Of a stretch of DNA of 64,000 bases, positions 11,518 to 22,718 are shown piece after piece. Positions within the stretch are counted from its first letter, which is position 1; each line of letters begins with the position of its first letter. This stretch comes from Adiantum capillus-veneris (lineage: Eukaryota; Streptophyta; Polypodiopsida; Polypodiales; Pteridaceae): assembly GCA_014529385.2 (NCBI GenBank), contig CM043969.1, positions 32,032,446 to 32,096,445 of the forward strand, read 5' to 3'. Under the pieces are notes generated by a model. The model saw only the letters and a program-made list of their open reading frames with translations. It ran no database searches and had not been told where the DNA came from. Position numbers and translations under genes: made by a program.

Positions 11518-12000
11518 GCGAGGAGGGGGGGAATATTAGCAGCAAGCTAACACGGACATCATTTTTTGGAGTTCTCTTTGTACAACATTCATTATTTTGA
11601 TAAATCGGGAATATTGTAACTTCTATTTTCTCGGATAAACTTTGTAATTTAATAAGCCGGGGATACAAGCTTCCAGATTGTATTAGCCAGTCATTTATCA
11701 ACTTTGGTAGAACTCCAGATTATAAGTTTTGACCACCCAAAAACCTTGGCTAAGGTATAAAAGCCAATTTTTGTAAGTTTTTTATAAGTTTTGGATAAGA
11801 AATACACAGCGTGAGCTAACGGCGCTCACTTCTCTCCTTCTCGCGCTTCCTACTCCCTCTTTGGTTGTCACATTGCGATTGCGTTTGTTGCATTGCAACC
11901 GCAGGTAAGAGCTCTACGCATTGACGTAAGCCATTCACAATATTTCGTAGCTTTTGGCGTCGCCGACCCATGGCCTAATTTCATCATAACTAGGAATTTA
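11518..12000 (+). mobile_element. Polypurine tract and 3' LTR of element X
   Basis: GCGAGGAGGGGGGGAA (11518-11533) is a good polypurine tract just after the last stop codon. The LTR probably starts at 11534 (TATTAGC, possibly a decayed TG start). It holds a TATA-like box at 11755-11763 followed by a pyrimidine-rich stretch (11820-11870). The right boundary is uncertain because leader-like sequence matching the region near 270-390 continues past 11900. Confidence 0.5.
11755..11763 (+). promoter_or_regulatory. TATA-like box in the element X LTR
   Basis: GTATAAAAG sits about 220 bp into the LTR and about 60 bp upstream of a pyrimidine-rich block, the usual layout of an LTR promoter. No experimental support is possible here. 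Confidence 0.5.
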
Positions 12001-12480
12001 CATTTTTAAATTGAAAACTAAGCATAGGCGGGGTATTGGGGCATTTAGATGCATTCTAGGTCGAAAATGATTAGGTCAAAAATCCACTGCTGTTAATAAT
12101 CGCGATTTTGGAACTTGACCTAAAGTGGGTTTGAGACCATAAACATGTGTGCTTAGGTGTTATAAACTTGTCCTAGAAGTTTCGTTACATTTGGATGTCA
12201 TTTGATGCTGTAATGGATGTGATTTTCTTGCCGATGTTGAGCGGTTGGCTTTTGGTGATTTCAGCCACTTGAGTGTAGCCTGAGTTAGATGCGAGTTGTT
12301 AGTTGTTTTCCGAGAGATTGACAACCTCTTGTAGCCTCTATGCACTAGTCGAGTCAGTTTCATCCCATGGTTTGATAAATTAATCGTGGTTCTTGCTAAT
12401 ACTGCAATAAGATAGGATGGTGAGGTTAGACATGCGTCCCACAAATACCTAGGTTTTTATGGTGCGATGTGGTCTCTTTT
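12001..12480. other. Non-coding region with leader-like sequence of element X
   Basis: Contains a half copy of the CGCG palindrome (12092-12107) and sequence loosely resembling 370-950, so it may be a second, diverged leader or LTR tail. No gene is supported. Confidence 0.4.
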
Positions 12481-12548
12481 ATGTTATACAAAACTCCCCC
12501 GCACGCCATTTGGATAAAATGTATTGATGCAACTATACTTCTCACTCC

Positions 12549-12580
<32 letters not shown>

Positions 12581-12622
12581 TTACATCTTCACAATGAAGA
12601 TTCTCATAAACTTTACCTTATC

Positions 12623-12671
<49 letters not shown>

Positions 12672-12991
12672 CTCTCACTCTCCAACATACTTTTCATTAA
12701 CTTTTAGGTTGTAGCCATATGGCGCACTTATGTACTTTTGAGTATCGCTAAAACTCTCCCACGCGTCATTAGGACAGTTGACCTTGGTGCAAATATTCTC
12801 TCCTCTTGCTCTCACTTTCCCTCTTTCTCTAGCAGGACCCTAGATATACTAAGATCTGGCCTGCACAGTAGACGGGTATATATTTTAGTGTGAATGATCA
12901 AATAGATATATCTACTTAAAATAGATGTTGTGGTCTATGGTTCTTGAATTTTTTATGAAATCTCATGTGCTATTTTAACCTATGTATATAA

Positions 12992-13069
<78 letters not shown>

Positions 13070-13101
13070 TATTGGGAGACATGCAAGAGAGCAATTGAGA
13101 C

Positions 13102-13133
<32 letters not shown>

Positions 13134-13273
13134 CAATGTTGAAAAGAGAAAGAAGATAGAGTGAGAGATTGAGATCAAGGGGGAGATAGTGGATGCCTAT
13201 ATAAAGGCATGGAGGGTTTCTTTTGTGACGCTTTGCAAATAAAATTTATTGGACGTTCTTTAGGTACAATTCC

Positions 13274-13310
<37 letters not shown>

Positions 13311-13318
<8 letters not shown>

Positions 13319-13380
13319 GTCTCAATTGGGAGACATGTTTCAATTGCTCTCTTGCATGTCTCCCAATTGAGACATGAAAG
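13311..13380. repeat. Inverted repeat with about 25-bp arms
   Basis: CATGTCTCAATTGGGAGACATG (13316-13337) is nearly palindromic, and the whole 13311-13337 arm pairs with 13353-13380 across a loop of about 15-17 bp. The same text recurs at 13075-13112 in the opposite sense, so three related segments can fold together. Confidence 0.75.
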
Positions 13381-13396
13381 AGAGAGAGAGGGAGAG

Positions 13397-13433
13397 AGCA
13401 TCATGAGTGGGCTTAGCGCCCACTCATGATGCT
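13397..13433. repeat. Perfect 16-bp stem hairpin
   Basis: AGCATCATGAGTGGGC (13397-13412) and GCCCACTCATGATGCT (13418-13433) are exact reverse complements separated by TTAGC. The hairpin lies between two GA tracts and just outside the LINE 3' end. No downstream T-run or gene supports a terminator role. Confidence 0.85.
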
Positions 13434-13438
13434 CCATG

Positions 13439-13477
<39 letters not shown>

Positions 13478-13481
<4 letters not shown>

Positions 13482-14052
13482 ATTATCATCCTCGGAGGTC
13501 AAATATGGACTATGGGACCAAAGTTTCATGTGATGTAGTATGCAATGAGTGAATCTTGATTCTCCAAAATTGTGATGATGAGAGTCGCAATGGAGAGCCC
13601 ACATTGTGGTTGGGACAGGAAAGTTTGTAGGTCTAAGTCATGGCTAAAAATGAGAGGGAAGCAAGTTCGGATGTGACCAAAAAGCTGATCACTCTAGTAG
13701 TGTGTGGTACTTAGACTTTTGAACTTGTAGTGAGCATAATGTGCACAACCAATTTGACTCTTCTCCATTTCCCCAATGCCCTGTCTCACATCGAAGGGAG
13801 TGGGAGCTAAGCCAAATGGCTATGATAGTGTGTATCATTGCCAAGGGGATAGGCTCAAGCATGTAAGTGTGAGTACGGTTTCCCCTCTTAGTGAAGAACA
13901 TGGTTTTTTAGTTGGGGGCAATATGAGTGGTGTAATGTGTGAAGCGTGACCCACCAAATTCCTCCCAAGCCATAATACATTGGTGTTGTAGAAAAGCTTC
14001 ATTCACTTCCGAGTCAATTGAGGCATCATCTAGCAAGTATAATGCTCCAACC
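13478..14052 (-). pseudogene. LINE ORF2 C-terminal remnant
   Basis: On the minus strand this reads as the end of a plant non-LTR retrotransposon ORF2. After a segment with DSEVNEAFLQHQCIMAWEEF comes LSSHSLRCETGHWGNGEE, then CTLCSLQVQKSKYHTLLE, the Cys/His-type tail found after the RT of such LINEs. A TGA replaces the expected next residue, and the following sequence (QLFGHIRTCFPLIF) is one frame away. About 100 residues between the RT end (23635) and this part appear missing. The segment stops at 13478 next to a GA tract and is separated from the rest of the LINE by element A. Confidence 0.65.
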
Positions 14053-14978
14053 TGTTAAATGAGTCAAAGTCAGTTAGCAGAAGCTGCTCAAGACCGAAGA
14101 CGTACGCATGCACATCAAGGATGAATGCAAAGAAGCAATAAAGATTGGAGTTACACATTTTCCACGTTTTCCCAAAAGGGTCACGTAGTGTAAATTCTCG
14201 ATTTATTTCAAGCCATTGTAATATTTTAATGTGTTATGGGCTCAATGGGAGTTCCAAGATGTAAAGAATATGTCAGTTATTGTGCCTAGGTTGCAGATTC
14301 AGTAAGTGATGGAGACCTAAAGTCCTTGGGTGCCCCGGACATTGCATATTTTTACCCTAGGTATATAAGGTAGTGTGTAAAAGAAATTAGGGTGCTCAAG
14401 CTCAGTGGTTGAGAGCACTCTTTGGTGAGAGAGCTCTTGAGGTGTGTGTCTATGGAGTCCTTGAGCTTCTCCTTGCTCATGAGACTTGATTAACACTAAT
14501 CAATGATTCATTCTCTTTCACTATGCCTCTCTCATGCTTCTTATGATTGCCTATGATGCTTAGATTAACTAGATCTTAACTAATTAGTGGTTAATCTCTC
14601 TCTAATCTTGTGTGATTGCCCTCTTTTGCTTGTGTGTGCATATAGGTTTGATTGGAGTGTGGTGCTTGATAGATCTATGTGTGTGTGCTTGCTATTAGTG
14701 TGTTGCATGATAGGATTAGTGTTGTGTGTATCTTGCAATTGTAGTGTGTGTGTTTGCGTTGATTAGAGGTGAAGAGAAGTGGATGTGGAGATTGCCCTTC
14801 ATTGCGGCTTAGCTCCTCCATAGGCCGAGAAGCTCACCTTTTAGAGTCAACCATTTATGTTGCCACGATTAGCTCACTAACCCTATGAGTGTTTCCATGC
14901 CCTAGCCGGATAGCTCATCCCTCCGTATTGACGATTTTTTTGGTCATTCGAGCTATTGCAACAATGGAGCCCCCAACA
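14053..14978 (+). repeat. 5' LTR of element A
   Basis: Starts TGTTAAATGAGTC and ends CCCCCAACA. It shares long near-identical stretches with the 3' LTR (for example around GACCGAAGACGTACG and the GGGAGTTCCAAGATGTAAAG region). It contains TATATAAGG at about 14362, a plausible TATA box. Confidence 0.85.
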
Positions 14979-14980
14979 TT

Positions 14981-14998
14981 TGGCGCCGCTGCCGGGGA
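14981..14998 (+). promoter_or_regulatory. Primer-binding site (tRNA-Asp type) of element A
   Basis: TGGCGCCGCTGCCGGGGA begins 2 bp after the 5' LTR. This is the well-known plant Ty3 PBS complementary to a tRNA-Asp 3' end, with one difference from the usual CGTTGCC form. Confidence 0.85.
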
Positions 14999-17226
14999 CG
15001 ATGGCCTACACTAGTGTAATTGTGGCATAATCGAATGTGTTCCCTCACTAATTTCAATTGTGTGTTTATGTTCTTGTGGGTTTTGAATGTGTGTGCATGA
15101 AGCAATGTATTCATAATTCCCTAATGTGTCACCGTATCTTGCCAATTGTGTGTTTACACACTCTAATTTCACACTAACCCCTTGCTAATTTCACTAATTT
15201 TTGCTAACTTACTAATTTGCTAAGAAGGATTGGAGCATTCGACCATTCAATTGATCTTCATGAAAGGTAATCAAGGTGGTACTCTCAACCTCCCTAGAAT
15301 CTAAGGATGTGTAGAATTGTGTAGAGATCCCACCATGATGCAATGTAATGTTGATGCAATGTAATGCTATGCTATGTTGATGCAATGCAATGTGATGTTC
15401 GGGATTGAAAATTTTGCGATTATTCATTTTCACACCGTCGTAATGCCAAAAATTTTAAGAATTGGTGGCGCATGAATTTGACAAGTTTCAATTGCTAATT
15501 GATGATTGTGGATTGCTAGTTGAGTGTTTAATTGAGTTAATTGCATGCTTGGATGGTCAATTTCAAGTGTGTGTGCACTAAATCAAGTGTATGTGCATTT
15601 TAATTGAGTGTGTGTATGCTAATTTTAGGTGTGTGTGCACTATTTTGCCCATGTTTGTGCACCTAGAAATCACTGTTTGCGTTATGATTTTTCAATTGTG
15701 ATGATTGATTTGTGTTTTTCTCATGCCCAACTAATGATTTTGTGAAGTCACATTGCAAATTCGACAAGTTTAACCCTTTTGTGTGCGCATCTAAAGATTG
15801 GTAAAAACTGTCAATTTTTTAGTGTGTGTGTGTGCATAAAAAAGTGTTTAATTTGCATGGTTAATTCAATGTTTTGATTGCATGAATGATGTGTGTAATG
15901 ATTAAATGCTGAATTTTTGTGCTCAAAACAGTGATTTACACACTCTAATTGCGCCAATTTTTTTTACCTAATTTTGCCGGTGTAATTGCCTAGTCTTGAT
16001 TTTATTGATAAAATTGTTTGGCAATTGAATTGATGTAATTTTGGAAATTTTATTTGCCTGCACTATTCCCCAATGTGTGGAGAACTTTTAGAAATTTTGT
16101 TGGTATTTTTCAGATAATTTTTGTAAATTTTGGTAATTTTTTACTAATTTTTGTATTAATTTTTTATTAAATTTCAAAAAAATTGATATTTTGCGATCTT
16201 TACAAGCTATTTTGTGTGTGCGTATTTGGGTATCATTTTGTTCGCATTTGTGCCCTCCGTGGTCGAGTTTGAACGTTTTACTATTTTCCGGGGCCGGGTT
16301 GATATTTATGTCGTAAATTATATATATTTTTTAAATTGCTATTTTCCGTGTGCTTTTGCGTGTCGAAAATGTTCGGTTGTGAATGTTGGTGATATTCTAA
16401 GGCTCCTAGAAATTTTCGAGAATTTTTGGATTTTTTTGGTCAATTTTTGGGATTTTCTCGCAAATTTTAGCGTTTTCGGCTAATTTCGAAATAAAATTGG
16501 CTTTTTTTAGCATTATAAAAATTGAAAATTTCGAAAAAAAGTTACTTCGACAAGCATCGGCCGGTTGATCTCGAGCTTCGGCTCTTCTGGAGCGTACCTT
16601 TCGACGCATGAATGGTCTCCCGCATGCGCGTTTGTAATTTCCTCTCTCTTCTGTTGACACCGGAAGCCACCTCTTCGGTCTTTTGCGATAGTTTCCTTCG
16701 ACATTAAAAAATCTTCTTTTTCTTCTCTCTTGAATAACAGGTTTGGAGTTCAACTCCTCGTCGGCTAGATCTTTAAGGTCTCTTGGGATAATTTCCTACG
16801 ACGTTAAAACTCTCTTCTTCTTTCTCTCCCCCGCGTGAACCCACCCTCTAACCCATCTCTCTCTTAACTTATTCTCCCTCTCTCTCTAACTCTCTCCTCC
16901 CTCTTACTCTCTTAACTTCTCTCTCTCTCTCCCTCTAAATTTATCTCTCTCTCCCCATCTCTCTCTAACACAATCTCCCTCTCCCCACCTTGTCGTCTCT
17001 TCTCTCTCTCTCCTGCGCGTGCAAGCGGTACTTCACCAACCCCGCAATCAGCGCGTCTGCTGACCCGGTTGCCTGTGGCCCTGCACGCGCCCTCTCTCTG
17101 CGCCCAGCATTCAGCGCTATTCAAGTCAACCGTTGACTGCTCCGCAGGTCCCGCTGTCCCGCCCGCTTTACGCGTCGCTGTCAGAGTAGGACGCTGACGG
17201 TCAATGCGCCAGGTAGGGAGCAGGTA

Positions 17227-17281
<55 letters not shown>
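14999..17281. other. T-rich internal region of element A without recognisable genes
   Basis: About 1.5 kb is strongly T-rich and A-poor (15400-16540), followed by a CT-rich block (16620-17020) and a (TA)n tract (17230-17281). No gag domain can be recognised. The segment between 16540 and 17220 has higher GC and may be a remnant of coding sequence, but no frame is convincing. Confidence 0.5.
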
Positions 17282-17284
<3 letters not shown>

Positions 17285-17522
17285 GGTGTGTGGACGGACG
17301 GCCTGAGTGTGAACCCACTTGTAACTACCTCTCATGCATAATATATAGAGCTGCTAGCGTGGGAGCTAGGCAGACTCATCTTGGCCTATTCCGGTGCACA
17401 CTACATTGGTGGAGGAGACGGGCATAGACAGTTAGGAAACGCTTCTTGGTTCTTGCCTTTTATTTGTGCTCCTGCAGCTATGGCGTTCCTGCTTGATACA
17501 GGGTAGCAATGGAATTCATCTT

Positions 17523-17760
17523 AGCGCCTGAGCCTTAGCCAACACGGATTCCATCAGCATACGCTCACGGTGATGCTCGTGTTCTTCTTTGAGCATCTTC
17601 TTGACTGGCCTCTTCTTCGCCTTCGTCTACCGAGCACCATAATTCCATAGGGTCAACCAGTTCTTGATGTCTGTCCCCTCCTTTGAGGTCTCATTTAAAC
17701 TGCAACGCCACGCAGACAGGGCATCTGATAGCTCCACCTGAGTACGCGAGAGCTCCACAA
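17523..17760 (-). pseudogene. Antisense coding-like fragment in the TRIM
   Basis: On the minus strand an open frame reads through SLNETSKEGTDIKNWLTLWN, meets one TAG, and continues with TKAKKRPVKKMLKEEHEHH and RERMLMESVLAKAQALR before a stop near 17523. The composition (basic, helical, no low complexity) looks like real protein, probably the last exon of a host gene picked up with the Sec14 fragment. The parent gene is not recognised, and a chance frame cannot be excluded. Confidence 0.3.
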
Positions 17761-17893
17761 GGCTGGTTAAGAGAGGAAGTGCTGAAGGTGACGAAGCTGA
17801 TGGTTGCGATTGACTGATCTTGGAATGTCTGAGCGAGGAGCTTTGCTTCCGTGGGTAAGAGGAAAGGAAAAGCAAAGGCAGTACCTATAAAGC

Positions 17894-18244
17894 TTGTTGT
17901 CTAGCAGAAAGCAGCAGATGACAGGAAGCATGGAGCTCCGGCAGGTGGAGGACGATGGCATGGAAACGAAGCTTGCGGAAATGCACACCTCTCTCCTCGT
18001 GCAAGGCGTCTCCATGCAGGGAATTGACGACGCCATATTGCTTCTGAGGTTCTTGCGTGCCCGCCAAATGCACGTGATGCCCGCCACAGAGATGTTGGCC
18101 GAGCACCAGACATGGATGATTTCCTTTGTGCCTCAGGGATTCATCTCTAAGAGCCAAGTAGAGAGTGAGCTGGCCCAGGGAAAGCTCTATCAGCAGCATA
18201 CCAACAAGATGTGTCTCCTGGTGATACAAGCAGTGCCTCTATGA
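17894..18244 (+). pseudogene. Captured Sec14 / CRAL-TRIO N-terminal fragment
   Basis: The frame includes MELRQVEDDGMETKLAEM, then GIDDAILLLRFLRARQMHV and MLAEHQTWMISFVPQGFIS, followed by ELAQGKLYQQ and LLVIQA. The order DD-x-LLRFLRAR, MLxxHxxW, SFVPxGxI and NELAQ-like KLY matches the CRAL-TRIO N-terminal region of plant Sec14-like phosphatidylinositol/phosphatidylcholine transfer proteins, which exchange lipids between membranes. The lipid-binding C-terminal domain is absent: the frame ends about 15 residues into the linker. The fragment is in the same orientation as the TRIM and bounded by its LTRs, so capture by the element is the simplest explanation. Confidence 0.65.
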
Positions 18245-18527
18245 TGACCAGTGAGGAGCAACAAGCTTTGCACGAATAATCTTGAAGACGAAGGATGCCA
18301 TCAAGTTTCTGCAGAAACGAAGGATGCCATATTCAAGAAGCTTGCAAGAAGGCAATCATGCACGCAGCCTTCGCATCCTAACTCCATCCAGGCCTCACTT
18401 TGCCGTACTGATGGTAGCGAGGCCCATGTTCATGATGGTTTCGTGATAATCTACAGTTAATGTCCTCTAGAGTGCTCATATTTATGCCTCAGATCACCTT
18501 GAAGCTAGTTTGGTCCTCAGTTTAGTC

Positions 18528-18603
<76 letters not shown>

Positions 18604-19125
18604 CAAGCATGTAGTTCTTTTTCAATAAGCAACACCACACCTACACCAAACTCTGAAGTGGATTAGAGATTGTATGTCATTCCTCGTCTAGCCATCCGCA
18701 TTGGGATAGCAACCTAGTGCGTTGCCTATGTCGAGAGATTTTTCTTGTCGAGTCCTCAGTTTGGGTCCTTCCTCGTCTTGTCCATTACATTGGGATAGCG
18801 ACCTAATGTTTGCATAAGCGAGATGTACAAATTCCATGCCTTGATGAAGAATCTAGCCCGAAATTTTAGCCCCTAGTCCTTAAGCTGTTGTATGATCACT
18901 CCCCCCTGATGAGGCGTTGGAGTTGATTCCTTTGTGTCGAGTCCTTTCTCAGCCCAAAATTCTAAAAAGATGTCCATCTTTTTCTCCATAATGGGGGAGG
19001 TGTGGTGTGTGGCCGGATGGCCTGAGTGTGAACCCACTTGTACCTACCTCATCTTGCATAATACACAAAGCTGCTAGCGTGGGAGCTAAGTAGACCCATC
19101 TTGGCCTATTCCGGTGCACACTACA

Positions 19126-20224
19126 ATATATTATTATTATTATTTAGAAAACATAATAATAATAATAATAAAACCACAAAAATATAAAAACAATTATTTA
19201 AAAAATCACAAAAAACACAAAAAAACCAAACAAGAAAAAAAAATCAATAAAATTTTATTTTTTTAAAAAAGTGAAAAATTAAAAACTCTTAGAAAATTCA
19301 AAAAAAATCACCAAAAATTAGAAAAAAACATGAAAAATTCACAGAAGAAATACAAAACCTCACAAAAAATCCAATAAAAAATAGAAAATTGATCTGATAA
19401 TTCAATAAACACACAATAAGTTTTATTATTAAAAAAAACCAAAATTCACATAAAAATTAGAAAAATTCACAGATAAAGCCCAAAAATTAATAAAAACTCA
19501 AGAAGGTCACAAAAATATCAAAATTGATTGAAAAAAATCCCAAAAATTTGTAAAAATCATAAATATTCAAAAAAAATCACAAAATTTTTGGAAAAGTGAC
19601 AAAAAAAACCATAGATTCACTGAAAAATTTGTAAAAAATCAAAAATTTTCAAAAAATATCGTAAAAACTCATAAAAAGATTAAAAATTTAGAAAATTCAA
19701 AATTTCACAAATAATTAGGAAAAATAAAAAGAGAGTGAATGTAAGCGCAAAAATAGCCTAGGAAGTACTACAAAGAACAAAAAAAAACAAAAAAATCACA
19801 CGCCGAGCAAAAAGCGCAAAAGCGACCAAGTCGAAAAAAGCGAAGCCGGAAAGTAGTGTATCGCACATCGAGCAAACACCGTAAACCGAGCAAAGTGAAC
19901 CAGGGATCATCCGAAAAAAGCGAAAAGGCCAACTCAAAGCCGTGGACGGCAAACAAATTTCTTAATTGTCAAAATCAAGCTGAAAATCGACAAATCACAG
20001 GGGATTGCAGATTAATTTGTTCAAGGCCCAGTTTTTCATCATTTCAAAAGGTTGCAATTAATTTTGGCACAGTCGAGCTAGAGTTAATCAACTCTTGTGA
20101 GATTGAAGAGCAGTCAACTGCAAAAGTGCTTTGCCACAAGCAGTTTTATCAAAACTGAGCAAGAGAAATTATGTTAATCAACACCAAATTTTGCTAATCG
20201 ACAGTTTTTACAGAATCAATCAAC
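19126..20224. other. A-rich internal region of element A
   Basis: From 19126 to about 19790 the plus strand is extremely A-rich with recurrent AAAAATTCAC-like phrases, a mirror of the T-rich block at 15400-16540 on the other side of the TRIM. From 19800 to 20220 composition is more balanced but no recognisable gene is present. Confidence 0.5.
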
Positions 20225-20660
20225 ATGGACTCATCTCGAGCTGAGAATTTAAGTACAGCAGAGCAAGCTAGTAGCAGTGGCAACACAAATACAACTGCAA
20301 CATACCAGATTCTACAGCTTTATGGCTACAATGGAGATAAGGTCTTATATGCAGATTCAAAAGGTCATAGGTATCTTATGAGCAGTAAAAGCAGCACAGG
20401 AGTCAAGATCCTATTGATCAGAGTAAAGCCAGATTCAGAGAACTCTTAGATGTTCACAGACTTCACTGGAGCCAGGTATTGCAAGCTTAAAGATGAAGTG
20501 CACATAGAAGTGCAAAAAATTAATCCAAGTGGTTATCCAGAGATCCGCACAAGCCAGCAAAACATATAGTTGGTGCATATGCAATCAGGGTCATTGTACA
20601 TGGATTACATTGGTCAGATCAGGGCCACCAACACTTGGAATTTATCCCAATCTAGATAAG
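20225..20660 (+). pseudogene. Unrecognised coding remnant of element A
   Basis: An ATG at 20225 (MDSSRAENLSTAEQ) opens 74 codons containing LQLYGYNGDKVLYADSKGHR. After an in-frame TAG at 20447 similar-looking sequence continues (FTDFTGARYCKLKDEVHIE, then SGSLYMDYIGQIRATNTW) with a further stop. It precedes the integrase remnant in the same orientation, so it may be a structural or accessory protein of element A. No domain is recognised. Confidence 0.35.
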
Positions 20661-20805
20661 CCTATCTCCAAATTGAGGTGTTGGTGATTTAGGAATGGTG
20701 TCCACCCACCATTTGTATCACTTGCCACGTGTCACTGTCCAGGTGAGAGTCCGTCCAGTTTTGAACTCCTGCCCAGCTACAACTAACTGCTTCTCTTGTG
20801 CAAGT

Positions 20806-21075
20806 GACATTGTAGCCCTGCTACAGTCTACACCTTATTATCCCAGGTACAATGGTCAAGAAAAAAGAAACAATAAGACCATCAAGACCATTTTGACCAA
20901 GATAGTTAAAAAAAAACCACATCAGTGCGATGCCAAGATCCACACATCACTATGGTCCTATAGGATTGTCTACAAGGTTACCACTAATATGACACCCTTC
21001 AGAATGGTGTATGGAATAGAGGTAGTAGTTCCGATGGAGTTTTCTATTCCAAGTCTCACAATGCTTAAAGGACAA
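20806..21075 (+). pseudogene. Integrase core remnant of element A
   Basis: The frame reads STPYYPRYNGQEKRNNKTIK, then LWSYRIVYKVTTNMTPFRMV and YGIEVVVPMEFSIPSL. This matches the end of the Ty3/gypsy rve integrase core (H-S-x-x-Y-P-x-x-N-G-Q-x-E region, then a W-A-Y-R-T-x-x-x-x-x-T-x-x-x-P-x-x-L-x-Y-G-x-E-x-V-x-P motif), in its Tat-like form. The catalytic Glu is replaced (GQEKR). The two catalytic Asp residues and all of RT and RNase H are absent, so the element lost most of pol. Confidence 0.6.
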
Positions 21076-21399
21076 GAGTACTATGTAGGTAACATACATG
21101 TATGGGTGCCAAAATCGCAGGTTAGAGCATATGTAGTAACTTCAAGTCCCTCCCAAGAAAGAAGGCCAACAAGCTATCAACCTCGACAATATCCTAGGAG
21201 ACCTAAGACGCGGGTATACAACAGGACATCATTGAAAGATGCTAAAGTCTACCACAACTCACAAGAGGATACAAAACAAAGATGGATCTCAAAGAATGTT
21301 CCTCTTAGACAAAGATTCTACACAGAGTATACAAAGATTTGGCTACCAGTCAACCACAAGCCAACTGCAACTACACCAGACCTGCATGAAAATCTCTAG

Positions 21400-22718
21400 A
21401 ACTCAACAAGACCTAGAGCGAAGCAAAGTCAACAAAAGAGCTACAAAGGTCATCAATAGATTTGGATTCCTAGATCTTCCAATGCTCCAAGTTAAAAGCC
21501 AGATGCCAACAGTGAACAGAGGCCTACAACAACATCAAAGACTCCTATAAACATGCCTGATTAGAGAATCAAATGGACAATGGAGTTTTCATAGTCAAAG
21601 AAGGACCACCCAACCAATGTGAATGGAGATTCAAAGATGGTAAAACACGTATGGCAAAAGAAACCTTCAATGCCAACTTGGTTCTTCACTAATCCTCTTT
21701 TTTAGGATTCAAGCTTACTTTTACTTGAAGAAATGTTTGTAGGAAGCTCAAGAATGTAAAAAGTCAAGTCCCAGGGTACAAAAAACACTCTTTGGCATAG
21801 TCAGAGTTGGGTTGCTGAGCCATAAACTGAGCAAAGCATTAGACCCAAAGCTTCAAGTCATATTAAACTCTGTGCTAAGAGTCGTAGTTATTAGGCTTAC
21901 GCTCAAGCTGGAAAAGTTGAGCATATCTAAAGTCATGTTGCTCATGCTGGATGAGATGAGCATAAGAGTCAAAGTCTATTAACTTACAAGTTGTGGAGTG
22001 TCGTAGAGTCCAACACTCACGCACAGTGCACAGTAAGATGAGAGCACATATCCTCGTCAACAAAAACCATTCTCCAGCTTGCAAAGCCATGTCGTATGCT
22101 TTTATAGCTACACATTCTTTCTGAAGAACACCTTAAAATCTTTCTTGCACAACATATTGTTTTCCATGCATTTTTGTGTATGCATAAATAGGATGTCCCT
22201 TCATTGGACATATGCATTAGACACTCTTTTTTGCTTCCAGCTATGCACCTTAAGTGGACTACAACAGGCAAACCAATGTTCTATCATGCTACCCTCTCAT
22301 ATTTGATGTCTCTTTAATTCCATATCTATCAGCAAATAATCCCTCGAGTACTTTATTAATATTTCCCATACTAATAAGTACTCCAATAATGCGCGTATCC
22401 CAAAGGCACTTTTTTCCCACTGGGTTTTTTCCCTTTGGTCATCCGGATATTAGACCCTAAGTTAGAACCTCATCATTCTACTTCCCTTGTACATATTTTT
22501 CATAAATAAACATTAGTCTCATCATTATGCTATTACAACGGACAAATGCAACGTCATCTCTCACATCAGACATATTCGGACCAATGAAGATGCTGCAACA
22601 AATTGAACCTCATCAACAAATCCAATGACAAAATGAAGACGATCAGCCCATCAACAACCAATCGAAACCTTCCCTTGCCTCCACGGACACTTTTCAACAG
22701 TGCCCGAGGACGGGCACT
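21400..22718. other. Non-coding 3' interior of element A
   Basis: No recognisable gene. An extended 3' non-coding region before the PPT is common in Tat/Athila-type elements. A repeated word around GTTGAGCATA/GATGAGCATA at 21914-21965 is the only local pattern noticed. Confidence 0.4.

Larger units (their letters stand above)
12481..13477. repeat. Microsatellite-rich block
   Basis: CT or GA tracts occur at about 12549-12580, 12627-12662, 12996-13052, 13107-13132, 13276-13316, 13378-13398 and 13442-13477, with a TATC run at 13051-13070. A short phrase (AAAACTCCC..CACGC) appears twice, at about 12488 and 12750, suggesting an old local duplication. No coding sequence is seen. Confidence 0.85.
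17282..19125 (+). mobile_element. TRIM-type element with captured gene sequence
   Basis: Two short direct LTRs, 17282-17405 (124 bp) and 19001-19125 (125 bp), both start TGTGGTGTGTGG and end CGGTGCACACTACA. The second is preceded by the PPT ATAATGGGGGAGG. The insertion lies in a (TA)n microsatellite, so the TSD (TATAT or ATATA) is ambiguous. The internal 1.6 kb has no retrotransposon gene. It holds a Sec14-like fragment in sense orientation, a second coding-like fragment in antisense, and a (CT)n tract at about 18533-18600. It is nested in element A. Confidence 0.8.

Noticed and set aside
13397-13433. Intrinsic terminator suspected from the perfect hairpin
   Set aside because: No gene ends here, there is no T-run, and the genome is eukaryotic.
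17767-18229. Three minus-strand frames opposite the Sec14-like fragment
   Set aside because: Only the plus strand shows a recognisable domain; the others are shadow frames.
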